Source of the DNA: SB11 sp965222995
GTDB lineage: Bacteria > Bacteroidota > Bacteroidia > UBA8524
Length of the DNA: 64,000 nt
Assembly (NCBI GenBank): GCA_965222995.1
Contig: OZ244977.1
Span: forward strand, 2,976,001 to 3,040,000
Direction: 5' to 3'
In this document: positions 51,997 to 61,279 of the stretch, one piece after another
Layout of the letters: every line of letters starts with the position of its first letter
How positions within the stretch are numbered: position 1 is the stretch's first letter
Program-made: the position numbers and the translations under genes
Notes under the pieces: model-generated
Databases searched by the model: none
What the model was told of the DNA's origin: nothing
The model's input: only the letters and a program-made list of their open reading frames with translations

Positions 51997-52659
51997 CTAT
52001 CTTAAATCAACAATCTCAGCTCCGGCTTTTTGCTTAGCCTTTACATTCATTTTAAAGTTGGCTTTTGTTAACCTGTCTTTTGTGCTCTGACTATTGATTA
52101 TATATGAAATTTTTACTCCATTTTTCTTAATAATGGTGGCACTAACAATTTGATTTTTAGCCCCATCAACATATAGCTTTACTTTAGAGTAGTCCCTACC
52201 TTCTTTTCCATTACTGGGTACAAGGTCTATAACTTCTACTTTCTTGCCTGCTTGTGTGGCTTTCCCCACCCAAACATATTTAAATCCCTTTTCCCAAATG
52301 GTAAATATTTGTGAAGGTTGTATCTCTCTGCTTGAAGGTTTATAATCTTTTATTTGTACCTCATTCACTTCTTTTTGCCAAGTCCAAATAGTTTTACCAT
52401 CACACATAATTTCTTGGTCGCGCATATCTATTCTAAAAAACTTCTTCTTCACCCAAATAGTTCCCTTTTGGCTCATTTTGCTTTTATCGGGGTTGGTAGT
52501 AGTAATAGTAAAACCTGCTTTGATGCTTTTATGCGCCTTGTATGTTTTACTTAGTTTATTTAAGATTTTTTTTGCCTTCTCAACATTGGTTTGAGCAGAC
52601 ATTGGCGTAGCTAAAAGAGTAGTAGTTATCAGTAAAAAGAACAGTTGTTTAATCTTCAT
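51997..52659 (-). CDS. lolA: LolA-like outer-membrane lipoprotein carrier
   Basis: A 220-residue periplasmic protein from the ATG at 52659, with signal peptide ending near TPMSAQ. The sheet resembles LolA: IKAGFTITTTNPDKSKMSQK, GTIWVKKKFFRIDM, DGKTIWTWQKEVNEVQI, and the end VKAKQKAGAEIVDLR. LolA shuttles lipoproteins from the inner to the outer membrane; many outer-membrane lipoproteins in this window would depend on it. The Lol family includes related carriers (LolA, DUF4292-like), so the symbol is given with caution. It lies 159 bases downstream of ftsK, a common order in this phylum. Confidence 0.82.
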   Translation of the reverse strand: MKIKQLFFLLITTTLLATPMSAQTNVEKAKKILNKLSKTYKAHKSIKAGFTITTTNPDKSKMSQKGTIWVKKKFFRIDMRDQEIMCDGKTIWTWQKEVNEVQIKDYKPSSREIQPSQIFTIWEKGFKYVWVGKATQAGKKVEVIDLVPSNGKEGRDYSKVKLYVDGAKNQIVSATIIKKNGVKISYIINSQSTKDRLTKANFKMNVKAKQKAGAEIVDLR

Positions 52660-52818
52660 CGAGTAATATTTTTTCTTAAAAAGTGGCAAATATAATTATC
52701 AAAAAGGCAAAAGCTATGCCTTTTTAGGTTCAACATGAATTATTCGATAAAGTTTAGACGATAAATACTTTGTTTAACTGCTATTGTTTAAACAGATTTT
52801 GAAGTTAATTCAGAGTAA

Positions 52819-55374
52819 TTATCCGTTTAATTCTTTTAATTTTTGCTCCAACGAGTATTCATCGGGTATTAAAACCTCACGGGCTTTACTGCCTTCAAAC
52901 GGACCTACTATACCCGCATTTTCAAGTTGGTCTATTATTCTGCCTGCGCGGTTGTATCCCAATTTCAGCTTGCGTTGAACTAATGAAGTAGAGCCTTGTT
53001 GAGCCAACACCACTACACGGGCAGCATCTTCAAACAAACTATCCCTATCGCTTGGGTCAAACTCTTCATTACCGCCTGCACCGTCTTCTTGTACTTCGGG
53101 CAACATAAATGCATCGGGGTAGCCTCTTTGGTTTCCTATATAAGACGTTATTTCTTCTACTTCGGGAGTATCAACAAAGGGGCATTGCAAGCGTATCATA
53201 TCGTTTCCGTTGCTAAACAGCATATCCCCTTTACCAATTAGCTGGTCTGCACCCCCTGTATCTAAAATGGTTCTTGAATCTATTTTAGAGGTTACCCTAA
53301 AAGCAATACGTGCAGGAAAATTAGCCTTAATAGTACCGGTAATAATATTTACTGATGGCCGCTGTGTTGCTATTATTAAATGTATACCTATTGCCCTTGC
53401 CAACTGCGCCAAACGCGCTATAGGTTGCTCTACCTCTTTACCTGCCGTCATCATCAAATCGGCAAGCTCGTCTATTACCACTACTATATAGGGCAAGAAT
53501 TTGTGCTTGCTCTTATCGGTTGGCGGGAGTTTCCTAGCTACAAAACGGGCGTTGTACTCTTTTATATTTCTTACAGCTGCATCTTGCAATAGATTATACC
53601 GCTCATCCATCTCCACACATAAGCTGTTAAGGGTATTTACTACTTTTTTGGTGTCTGTAATAATTGCCTCTCCGTCTCCTGGTATTTTTGCCAAATAGTG
53701 TCGTTCTATACGCTTATATAGGGTAAGTTCTACCTTTTTAGGGTCTACCAATACAAACTTTAGTTGGCTGGGGTGTTTTTTATACAACAGCGATACCAGC
53801 AAAGCATTTATTCCTACCGATTTACCTTGCCCTGTTGCCCCTGCCATAAGTAGGTGAGGCATTTTGGCTAAATCGGCAACATAAATTTCGTTGGCTATGG
53901 TTTTACCCAATATCACAGGCAAGTCAGCCTCACTGTTTTTAAACTTAGCACTTGCTGAAACGGTACTCATTGGTACTATTTCAGGCTTTTTATTGGGAAC
54001 CTCTATACCTATGGTTCCTTTACCGGGTATGGGGGCAATAATCCTGATACCTAAAGCTGCCAAACTTAGCGCTATATCGTCTTCAAGGTTTTTTATGCGC
54101 GAAATACGCACTCCTGCTTCGGGTACAATTTCATATAAGGTAACCGTTGGACCTATAGTAGCTTTTATCTGTCCCACACCAATACCGTAGTTTTTCAAGG
54201 TCTCAACAATCATATTTTTGTTGTTTTCAAGCTCACCTTGGTCAACTACTTTTTTGGTATCGCCATAGTCTTTCAATAAATCCAGTGTAGGAAATTTATA
54301 CCCTGAAAGGTCTAATGTAGGGTCGTAAGGAGTATCTAAACCACCTCTGTTCACTTCACCTTTAGGTTTATCAACCTCTTCTTCTACAGTTTCTTCAATA
54401 CTCAGCTCTACCCCATCGTTAGCCGAAGTTTCTTGCTTATTTTCAGGTTCAGGAGTTGAAGTATCAAGTGGTATGCTAGCATCTTCTTCCTTTGTCTCAA
54501 AAGGGGTATCCTCTTCTTTAACAATAAGTTTTATATCATCGGGGCTAACTCTGTCCTCACCCTCAATGCTTTTATCTTCCGTAAATGAAGCATCAACTTC
54601 TTCATTAGCATTTGCATCCTCTTCACTTTCCATTATAGCTGTTTCTTCAGCCAATTCAGATGTGCTAAGTCCTTCTCCATTTGCTTCATTCTCTTCATCA
54701 TTGGCTACTTCAAGGGCTTCTTTCAGTTTTTTGTTTTTAATAGCTAGGTTTAGGTTATACACCACTATTAAAAACGTTAGCAAATAGAAAAATAAAAATA
54801 TGCCTGCCCCGGCAGCCCCCATTAATCCTTTAAGCCACAAATAACCGTGGTAACCAAATGCACCGCCCAAAAAGGGATAGGTATTACCCAATAGCATCCC
54901 CATTAACAATGCCAGCCATATTACTATAAAAAATGAGTATCGTATAGTTTTAAGAAACGGAAGCAGTTTAATTTTAAATGCCAATTTAGCACCGCCAACT
55001 ATTAGTATTACAGGAATTGCAAAGCTTGCTATACCAAACCACTTATGAATGAATATATGCCCTAACAATGCACCAAACATTCCCATGGTATTTCGGGCAG
55101 CATCAGGGTTTGAAGCTAAAAAATCATCCCACCCGAAACCAAAAACTACATTTTGGTCGGTTTTCCATGTAAACAAAAACGACACGAACGAAATGGACAT
55201 GAAAATGGCAGTAAGCATTAAAAATGCTCCAAACACTTGCTTTGCCCGCTCATCCCTCAACAATATCCATTGCCAAAATGCTTTGCGGGTAATAGGTGCA
55301 TCTTTGCTTTTTTTCTCGCTCTCAAAATCGGCGGTCTTGCCTTTCTTCTTTCGTAGTGTATTCTGCTTACTCAT
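52819..55374 (-). CDS. ftsK: DNA translocase FtsK
   Basis: Moves chromosome DNA through the division septum and acts with XerCD to resolve dimers. The 851-residue protein has four to five N-terminal membrane helices (about 50-215), an acidic linker of repeated Glu/Asp (225-390), the motor core with Walker A GATGQGKSVG and Walker B VVVIDELADLMM, and the C-terminal gamma winged helix (QGSTSLVQRKLKLGYNRAG) that reads KOPS-type sites. All parts are present, so it is a full FtsK. A TAAATTTG box lies 49 bases upstream. Confidence 0.97.
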   Translation of the reverse strand: MSKQNTLRKKKGKTADFESEKKSKDAPITRKAFWQWILLRDERAKQVFGAFLMLTAIFMSISFVSFLFTWKTDQNVVFGFGWDDFLASNPDAARNTMGMFGALLGHIFIHKWFGIASFAIPVILIVGGAKLAFKIKLLPFLKTIRYSFFIVIWLALLMGMLLGNTYPFLGGAFGYHGYLWLKGLMGAAGAGIFLFFYLLTFLIVVYNLNLAIKNKKLKEALEVANDEENEANGEGLSTSELAEETAIMESEEDANANEEVDASFTEDKSIEGEDRVSPDDIKLIVKEEDTPFETKEEDASIPLDTSTPEPENKQETSANDGVELSIEETVEEEVDKPKGEVNRGGLDTPYDPTLDLSGYKFPTLDLLKDYGDTKKVVDQGELENNKNMIVETLKNYGIGVGQIKATIGPTVTLYEIVPEAGVRISRIKNLEDDIALSLAALGIRIIAPIPGKGTIGIEVPNKKPEIVPMSTVSASAKFKNSEADLPVILGKTIANEIYVADLAKMPHLLMAGATGQGKSVGINALLVSLLYKKHPSQLKFVLVDPKKVELTLYKRIERHYLAKIPGDGEAIITDTKKVVNTLNSLCVEMDERYNLLQDAAVRNIKEYNARFVARKLPPTDKSKHKFLPYIVVVIDELADLMMTAGKEVEQPIARLAQLARAIGIHLIIATQRPSVNIITGTIKANFPARIAFRVTSKIDSRTILDTGGADQLIGKGDMLFSNGNDMIRLQCPFVDTPEVEEITSYIGNQRGYPDAFMLPEVQEDGAGGNEEFDPSDRDSLFEDAARVVVLAQQGSTSLVQRKLKLGYNRAGRIIDQLENAGIVGPFEGSKAREVLIPDEYSLEQKLKELNG

Positions 55375-55423
55375 AGGTATAGGGCTTATCTATACTTTGA
55401 TGTATAAACATACCATGCCAACG

Positions 55424-55431
55424 CAAATTTA
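55424..55431 (-). promoter_or_regulatory. -7 box upstream of ftsK
   Basis: On the minus strand TAAATTTG matches TAnnTTTG, 49 bases before the ATG. The divergent 191-base region to 55565 has no other recognisable site. Confidence 0.45.
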
Positions 55432-55565
55432 TTAGGTGCGTACTATAAACTTAAACGTAGTTGTTCACAAGCTATTGCAGGTGTGCTATATTGTGGATTT
55501 GCAAAAAATTTAGAATTTACCCAGAAATTACATTTACTTTTCTTTGCCCAACGTTATATAGCTAA

Positions 55566-56933
55566 ATGAAAACTATAAACCTTACAATTACACTGCTGCT
55601 ATTATTAGTTATTAGCTGCACTTCTAAAACCCCGAAAAACAAACATTCTACCGATAGTTTAAAAAGTATATCAGCAATTGATTCGGCAGAAACTAACACT
55701 TCAAAAAAATCAATTTTAAATTCTGAAAACTTAGCTACACAAACCTTTACAATAGATGCTTCTGAAAAGAAAACATTTACAAGTAAAGGGGGTGTAAAGT
55801 TTACTATCCCAAAAAATTGTTTTGTTGATAGTGAAGGAAACACCATTAAGGGAGAAGTAGAAATTGAGTACAAAGAAGCCCTTGACCCAACAAATATTGT
55901 TTTGGGTAATATGACGACCACTTATAACGGTAAATTTTTAGAGAGTGGGGGTATGATTTACATAAATGCCTCTGCTAATGGGGAGCAACTAAGCCTAGCA
56001 AACAACAAAGCATTAGGCTTTGAAGTACCTGCCGCTAAGCGAAAAGACGGGATGATGCTGTTTGAAGGAAAGGAAGAAAACGGAAAAATTAATTGGGTAG
56101 AACCAAAAAAGATTGATGAGCTGGCAAAAGATAAACCCGCTCCAAAGGAAGCTATAATAAGAGTGCCTGCATCCAAAATAAGAGTGAGTGCATCCAATTT
56201 AAGAAAAGCCTCATGGTGGAAATATCAAAACTACTATGCTGATTTAAACACAAAAGATACGTTTACGTTTGTTTATAAACTTAGTGTTAAAAAAGGAGTG
56301 AAAAACCAAGAACCAATAACACCTGAGAAGAACAAAGTTTTACTGAAAAAGCTAAATGAGATAATAAAAAATGATAATACTATAAATGACTCTACAGTTG
56401 AAATAGGAGATTTTTCAGTAAGATTTAAAACTAATATTTCTTTTCAAGAAATATTAGATGGACAACAAGATTTTTTATCAGAAGAGGGGGCAGTTTTTCC
56501 TCAAGTAAAAGGCAGAAATGCCTTTTCTGTAGACAAAACAGCATCTTACTTTTTTAAAGTTAAAAAACTAGGCTGGGCTAATATTGACAGGCTATTTAGC
56601 GACCCAAGAACTAAAGATGTAAACTTTGTTACAAAAATTGATGGGTATGATGCTTTCGATAAGCTTTATATCTCTATTTTGTTTCCTAAGCAAAAAATGT
56701 ACATCCCCGGCTACCAAAAAAAGGACGGCTCTTTCTCTTTTACCCATGGAGACTATGAAGAGCCTAAATTCCCGATAGGGGAAACAGCTATTATTATCGC
56801 CACGGGGTATAAAAAAGACATACCTTATTTAGCTACAAAAAAATTGGTAATAGCTAAAGAGCAAGAGGTTTCATTACAATTAAAAGAAACTACTGAAAAG
56901 CAATTAAAAGCTGATTTAAAGGCTAAAATTTAA
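55566..56933 (+). CDS. Hypothetical lipoprotein with ZU5-like domain
   Basis: A 455-residue lipoprotein (LLLLLVISC, lipidation near Cys18). After a polar linker, residues about 60-150 follow a pattern related to that of the three tandem lipoproteins: GGVKFTIPKNCFVDSEGN, a GEVEIEYKEALDPTN strand and LESGGMIYINASANGEQLSL. The rest is lysine-rich beta/alpha sequence without a known family; it ends in a Lys/Glu helix. It stands alone, divergent from ftsK and 114 bases before mreB. Probably outer-membrane; function unknown. Confidence 0.78.
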   Translation: MKTINLTITLLLLLVISCTSKTPKNKHSTDSLKSISAIDSAETNTSKKSILNSENLATQTFTIDASEKKTFTSKGGVKFTIPKNCFVDSEGNTIKGEVEIEYKEALDPTNIVLGNMTTTYNGKFLESGGMIYINASANGEQLSLANNKALGFEVPAAKRKDGMMLFEGKEENGKINWVEPKKIDELAKDKPAPKEAIIRVPASKIRVSASNLRKASWWKYQNYYADLNTKDTFTFVYKLSVKKGVKNQEPITPEKNKVLLKKLNEIIKNDNTINDSTVEIGDFSVRFKTNISFQEILDGQQDFLSEEGAVFPQVKGRNAFSVDKTASYFFKVKKLGWANIDRLFSDPRTKDVNFVTKIDGYDAFDKLYISILFPKQKMYIPGYQKKDGSFSFTHGDYEEPKFPIGETAIIIATGYKKDIPYLATKKLVIAKEQEVSLQLKETTEKQLKADLKAKI

Positions 56934-56995
56934 TTAAAACCTGCCGTATATTAATAAAGTTTTATTGAAACGCGCAAAACTGTAAAACAAATACT

Positions 56996-57026
56996 AAATT
57001 GCGGGTTCTTTAAACGCGCGCAATTT
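56996..57026. promoter_or_regulatory. Hairpin in the mreB leader
   Basis: AAATTGCG (56996-57003) and CGCAATTT (57019-57026) are perfect complements with a 15-base loop, 22 bases before the mreB ATG. No T run follows. It may be an operator or RNA element controlling the elongasome operon. Confidence 0.45.
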
Positions 57027-57047
57027 TATTACAGCAGGAGCTTCTGA

Positions 57048-58070
57048 ATGAACCCATTTAGTTTTTTAACGCAAGAGTTGGCAATAGATTTGGGTACTGC
57101 CAATACCCTGATTATTTTTAGAGATAAAGTAGTAGTAGACGAGCCTTCTATTATTGCCGTTCATAGAGGAACGGGACAAGTGGTTGCCATTGGTAACCAA
57201 GCTATGCAAATGCATGGAAAAACCCATGAGGATATAAAAACCTTACGCCCTCTAAAAGATGGGGTAATTGCAGATTTTAATGCCGCTGAACAAATGATTC
57301 GCGGTATGATAAAAATGATGACTACCAAGAAAAGGCTGTTTAGCCCCAACTTGCGAATGGTTATCTGTATACCATCAGGCATTACTGAGGTTGAAAAACG
57401 TGCTGTAAAAGATAGTGCCGAACGTGCAGGCGGTAAAGAAGTTTATTTAATCCACGAGCCAATGGCTGCTGCTATTGGTATTGGTATAGATGTTTCAGAA
57501 CCTATGGGTAATATGATTATTGACATAGGGGGGGGAACTACAGAAATTGCGGTTATTGCTTTGGGTGGTATTGTTTGCGACCAAAGTATACGTGTTGCGG
57601 GAGATGAGTTTACTGCAGATATTACTGATTATATGCGCCGCCAACACAATTTATTAATTGGTGAGCGTACCTCTGAAAGAATGAAAATTGAGGTGGGAGC
57701 TGCACTAAGCGAATTGGAAAACCCACCAGAAGATTTCGCAGTAAATGGTCGTGATTTAATGACGGGTATACCCAAGCAGATTAAAGTAAATTACTCTGAA
57801 ATTGCCTTAGCACTGGATAAATCCATCTCGAAAATTGAAGAGGCTGTTTTAAGAGCATTGGAGTTAACTCCTCCCGAGTTATCTGCCGATATTTACCAAA
57901 CCGGTTTATACCTTACCGGTGGAGGTGCATTGCTGCGTGGCTTAGACAAGCGTATCTCAGCAAAAACCAAACTGCCTGTTTATATTGCCGATGACCCTTT
58001 GCGTGCGGTGGTTCGCGGTACAGGTATAGCTTTGAAAAATATAGATAGTTTTAAATTTTTGATGACCTGA
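57048..58070 (+). CDS. mreB: Rod-shape protein MreB (bacterial actin)
   Basis: Forms filaments under the membrane that guide side-wall synthesis. The 340-residue actin-fold protein has the phosphate 1 motif DLGTANT, the phosphate 2/connect region IIDIGGGTTEIAVI, and the LTGGGALLRGLDK adenosine motif near the end. Sequence AVIADFNAAEQMIRGMI matches MreB. It is first in mreBCD-mrdA-rodA, the full elongation operon, which implies rod-shaped cells at some growth stage. It ends in TGA, showing that this codon is a stop here. Confidence 0.98.
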   Translation: MNPFSFLTQELAIDLGTANTLIIFRDKVVVDEPSIIAVHRGTGQVVAIGNQAMQMHGKTHEDIKTLRPLKDGVIADFNAAEQMIRGMIKMMTTKKRLFSPNLRMVICIPSGITEVEKRAVKDSAERAGGKEVYLIHEPMAAAIGIGIDVSEPMGNMIIDIGGGTTEIAVIALGGIVCDQSIRVAGDEFTADITDYMRRQHNLLIGERTSERMKIEVGAALSELENPPEDFAVNGRDLMTGIPKQIKVNYSEIALALDKSISKIEEAVLRALELTPPELSADIYQTGLYLTGGGALLRGLDKRISAKTKLPVYIADDPLRAVVRGTGIALKNIDSFKFLMT

Positions 58071-58089
58071 TAATATGGAATAGTGCACC

Positions 58090-58926
58090 ATGCGAAACCT
58101 GCTGCTCTTTTTAGCCCGCTTTCATTTATTTTTTGTTTTCGTAGCACTTCAAATTATCTCGTTCACGCTGTACATTCAGCACAATCATTACCAAAAAGCA
58201 ATATTCTTAAGTACCTCAAACGAGGTAACGGGTAATTTTTTCGAGGGTGTTTCAAGCGTTGAAGAGTATTTTTCACTGCAAAGTGAAAACCAAAAACTAC
58301 AGCAAGAGAATGCACAGCTAAGGGCTTTATTGCAAGAGTCTCAATACATTGATACAGCTACTTTCACCTTAAAAACAGACACTGCGTTACACCAAAAGTA
58401 TTTATATATTCCTGCCGAAGTGGTACGCAATACTACACACCTGAAAAATAATTACATGACCTTAAATGTAGGCAGCAGGCATGGCATTAAAGAAGACATG
58501 GGGGTAATAAGCCCCCAAGGAGTTGTAGGTATAGTGCATAAAGTATCTGCCAACTTTTGCACGGTAATTTCATTACTTAACAGTTATGCACTAATTCCCC
58601 CTAAAATTGACAGTGTATTAAACAACGGTTCTATTAAGTGGGATGGTAAAGATGCACGCTACGCTGTTTTAAAGGATATTAATATGCACGTGCCCCTGAA
58701 AGAAGGGATGGAAATTGTTACCAGTAATTTAAGTAAAGTTTTTCCTGAAAATATACCTATAGGTACACTTGAAGAAGCTTATGTACCGCAAGGGGAAAAC
58801 TTTTACAACACTAAAGTGAAACTGCATACTAATTTTGAAAATCTATACAAAGTATATGTGGTGCATAACTTATACGCAGCCGAACAAGATACTTTAGAAG
58901 GAAAATCGAACATTGACGCCAAGTAG
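58090..58926 (+). CDS. mreC: Rod-shape protein MreC
   Basis: A 278-residue inner-membrane protein with one N-terminal helix (about 10-30), a coiled coil (NQKLQQENAQLRALLQES) and a periplasmic double beta-barrel (about 115-270) with NYMTLNVGSRHGIKEDMGV and QGVVGIVHKVS. It links MreB with the wall synthases PBP2 and RodA. It follows mreB by 19 bases and overlaps mreD by 14. Confidence 0.95.
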   Translation: MRNLLLFLARFHLFFVFVALQIISFTLYIQHNHYQKAIFLSTSNEVTGNFFEGVSSVEEYFSLQSENQKLQQENAQLRALLQESQYIDTATFTLKTDTALHQKYLYIPAEVVRNTTHLKNNYMTLNVGSRHGIKEDMGVISPQGVVGIVHKVSANFCTVISLLNSYALIPPKIDSVLNNGSIKWDGKDARYAVLKDINMHVPLKEGMEIVTSNLSKVFPENIPIGTLEEAYVPQGENFYNTKVKLHTNFENLYKVYVVHNLYAAEQDTLEGKSNIDAK

Positions 58927-59437
58927 CATAATACGATACGTACTTTATTTTGCAGGCATACTGCTTTTGCAAACTGTTGTGCTAGACCCTATACAGCTGG
59001 GCAGGTTTGTTACCCCCATATTGTATGTATTGTTTGTAATGGTATTGCCTGCAAATATTAAACCCTGGGTAATTTTGGTTTTGTGTTTTGTTGCCGGAAT
59101 TATTGTCGATTTTTTTTCGGATACAGGAGGTATACATGCCTTTAGTATGGTAACAACAGGTTATGCAAGAATATATTTATTGCCTTTATTTATTAGTAAA
59201 GATGATGCTGAAAAGGCTATTGAGCCTAATTTGTTTACTATAGGTTACCGATTGTTTGCCGTTTATGCACTTAGTTTATCGTTGGTATACCTTTTGGTGT
59301 TTACTTTTATGGATGTAGCTAGTGTTACAGGTATACTATACACATTAATTACCATATTGGTTAGCACGGTAATAACCGTATTTCTAATTTTTATTTTACA
59401 GCTTTTGCTGTACAGGATTCGTCCTAAGGAGCTATAA
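58913..59437 (+). CDS. mreD: Rod-shape protein MreD
   Basis: A 174-residue protein with five or six membrane helices and almost no soluble part, as usual for MreD. It starts at TTG 58913, overlapping mreC by 14 bases. GIIVDFFSDTGGIHAFSM is the typical conserved loop between helices 3 and 4. It probably stabilises MreC and PBP2 in the elongation complex. mrdA follows after six bases. Confidence 0.9.
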   Translation: MTPSSIIRYVLYFAGILLLQTVVLDPIQLGRFVTPILYVLFVMVLPANIKPWVILVLCFVAGIIVDFFSDTGGIHAFSMVTTGYARIYLLPLFISKDDAEKAIEPNLFTIGYRLFAVYALSLSLVYLLVFTFMDVASVTGILYTLITILVSTVITVFLIFILQLLLYRIRPKEL

Positions 59438-59443
59438 AAAATA

Positions 59444-61279
59444 ATGTCAGAAGGAAGACACTATTTATATTATTTCATTTTCGGTTTAGTAGGGATAGTA
59501 CTCATTATCCGCTTGTTTTACTTGCAGGTTGTTAATGATAAGTACGAAGAACTGGCTATGGACATTTCTAAGCGTGAAATAGTGCAGTTCCCCCCACGAG
59601 GGCTGATATATGACCGCAATGGAGAGCTACTGGTATATAACGATGTGATTTATGATTTAATGGTAGTGCCCCGCCAAGTAAAAGACCTGGATACACTTAC
59701 CTTTTGCAAATTACTAAACATTAGCCGCAAAAAATTTGAGCAGGAGATGCTTAATGTAATTGTGAGAAACGGCAGCCGTAAATCATCCATATTTCAAAAG
59801 CAGATTTCACCCAAAACCTTTGCCACATTTCAAGAGAAACTATACAAGTTCACAGGTTTTTTTGTTGAGGTTCGAACAGATAGAAAGTACAACACCACTA
59901 CAATGGCGCACGTACTGGGCAGTACGGGTGAAGTATCGGAAAAACGTATCGAGCAATCAAACGGATATTACCGCCAAGGCGAATATGTGGGGCTAACGGG
60001 TATTGAACGCTCATACGAGGAGCTGTTACGGGGTAAAAAAGGAGTCCGTAATATGATGGTGGACGTTTGGGGTCGTGAAATTGGACCTTATGCGGGTGGG
60101 AAATATGATACTGCCGCAGTAAACGGCACCAATATAAATGTAACTCTTGATGCCGAATTGCAAGCCTACGGCGAACGATTGCTTGCTAACAAAATAGGCA
60201 GTATTGTAGCTATTGAACCTGCTACAGGAGAAATACTGGCTTTGGTAAGCAGCCCGGGATATGACCCAAACATGTTTGTAGGGCGTGAACGCGGAAATAA
60301 CTACATGAAGTTGTTGCGTAACCCGCTAAAGCCTTTATACAACCGTCCACTAAGTGCACCTTACCCACCCGGCTCTATTTTCAAAATCGTAGAATCGCTA
60401 ATTGCCTTGCAAGAAGGTGTTATTACTCCGCAAACAGCTTATCACTGTGGTGGAGGTTACAGGGTAGGCAATCATACGGTTAAATGTAGCCACAGCCACT
60501 ATTCGCCTTTAGATTTACGGGGAGGTATTGAGCAAAGCTGCAACCCTTATTTCTGTCAGGTTTTCCGTGCTATTTTAGACCAAAAAAAGTTTAAAACCTC
60601 TGCCGAAGCTTACACCAATTGGTATAAGCACATGCAGTCTTTCGGTGTGGGTGCTCGGTTGGGTATTGACTTGTTCGGTGAGTCGAAGGGAATACTTTAT
60701 ACATCTGATTACTTTGATAAGCTATATAGAAAATCTTGGCGCAGTACCAATATCATCTCCATAGCTATTGGACAAGGTGAAGTGGGAATTACCCCGCTAC
60801 AAATGGCAAATATTGTGGCCATAGTAGCAAACAGAGGATATTTTTATACGCCCCATATTTTGAAAAGCTATGGAGAAGGAAATAATGTGCCCGAACAATT
60901 TACCAAAAAACGTTATACCACTGTAGACACACAATATTTTGAGCCTGTGGTAGAAGGTATGCAACGCGTGGTAAATAGTGGTACCGCCCGTTCTGCCAGA
61001 ATTGACAGCGTACAAGTGTGTGGCAAAACAGGAACATCACAAAACCCGCACGGTAAAGACCATTCAGTATTTTTTGGTTTTGCACCTATGCACAAACCTA
61101 AAATTGTTGTTGCCGTTATGGTTGAAAACGGTGGGTATGGAAGTACTTGGGCTGCCCCTATATCCAGTTTAATGATGGAATACTATATAAAAAGGCATAT
61201 CCCGCAAAAGCGCAAATGGCTTGAAGAAAGAATGCTAAATGCTAACCTAATACAAAATCTGCAAAATGTACAACGATGA
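59444..61279 (+). CDS. mrdA: Penicillin-binding protein 2 (elongation transpeptidase)
   Basis: Cross-links new side-wall peptidoglycan. The 611-residue class B PBP has one N-terminal helix (about 8-28), a dimerisation/pedestal domain (PPRGLIYDRNGELL) and the transpeptidase domain with SxxK in PPGSIFKIVES, SxN in QSCNPYF, and KTGT in CGKTGTSQNPHG. It lies between mreD and rodA and overlaps rodA by 14 bases, so the transpeptidase and glycosyltransferase are made together. Confidence 0.97.
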   Translation: MSEGRHYLYYFIFGLVGIVLIIRLFYLQVVNDKYEELAMDISKREIVQFPPRGLIYDRNGELLVYNDVIYDLMVVPRQVKDLDTLTFCKLLNISRKKFEQEMLNVIVRNGSRKSSIFQKQISPKTFATFQEKLYKFTGFFVEVRTDRKYNTTTMAHVLGSTGEVSEKRIEQSNGYYRQGEYVGLTGIERSYEELLRGKKGVRNMMVDVWGREIGPYAGGKYDTAAVNGTNINVTLDAELQAYGERLLANKIGSIVAIEPATGEILALVSSPGYDPNMFVGRERGNNYMKLLRNPLKPLYNRPLSAPYPPGSIFKIVESLIALQEGVITPQTAYHCGGGYRVGNHTVKCSHSHYSPLDLRGGIEQSCNPYFCQVFRAILDQKKFKTSAEAYTNWYKHMQSFGVGARLGIDLFGESKGILYTSDYFDKLYRKSWRSTNIISIAIGQGEVGITPLQMANIVAIVANRGYFYTPHILKSYGEGNNVPEQFTKKRYTTVDTQYFEPVVEGMQRVVNSGTARSARIDSVQVCGKTGTSQNPHGKDHSVFFGFAPMHKPKIVVAVMVENGGYGSTWAAPISSLMMEYYIKRHIPQKRKWLEERMLNANLIQNLQNVQR

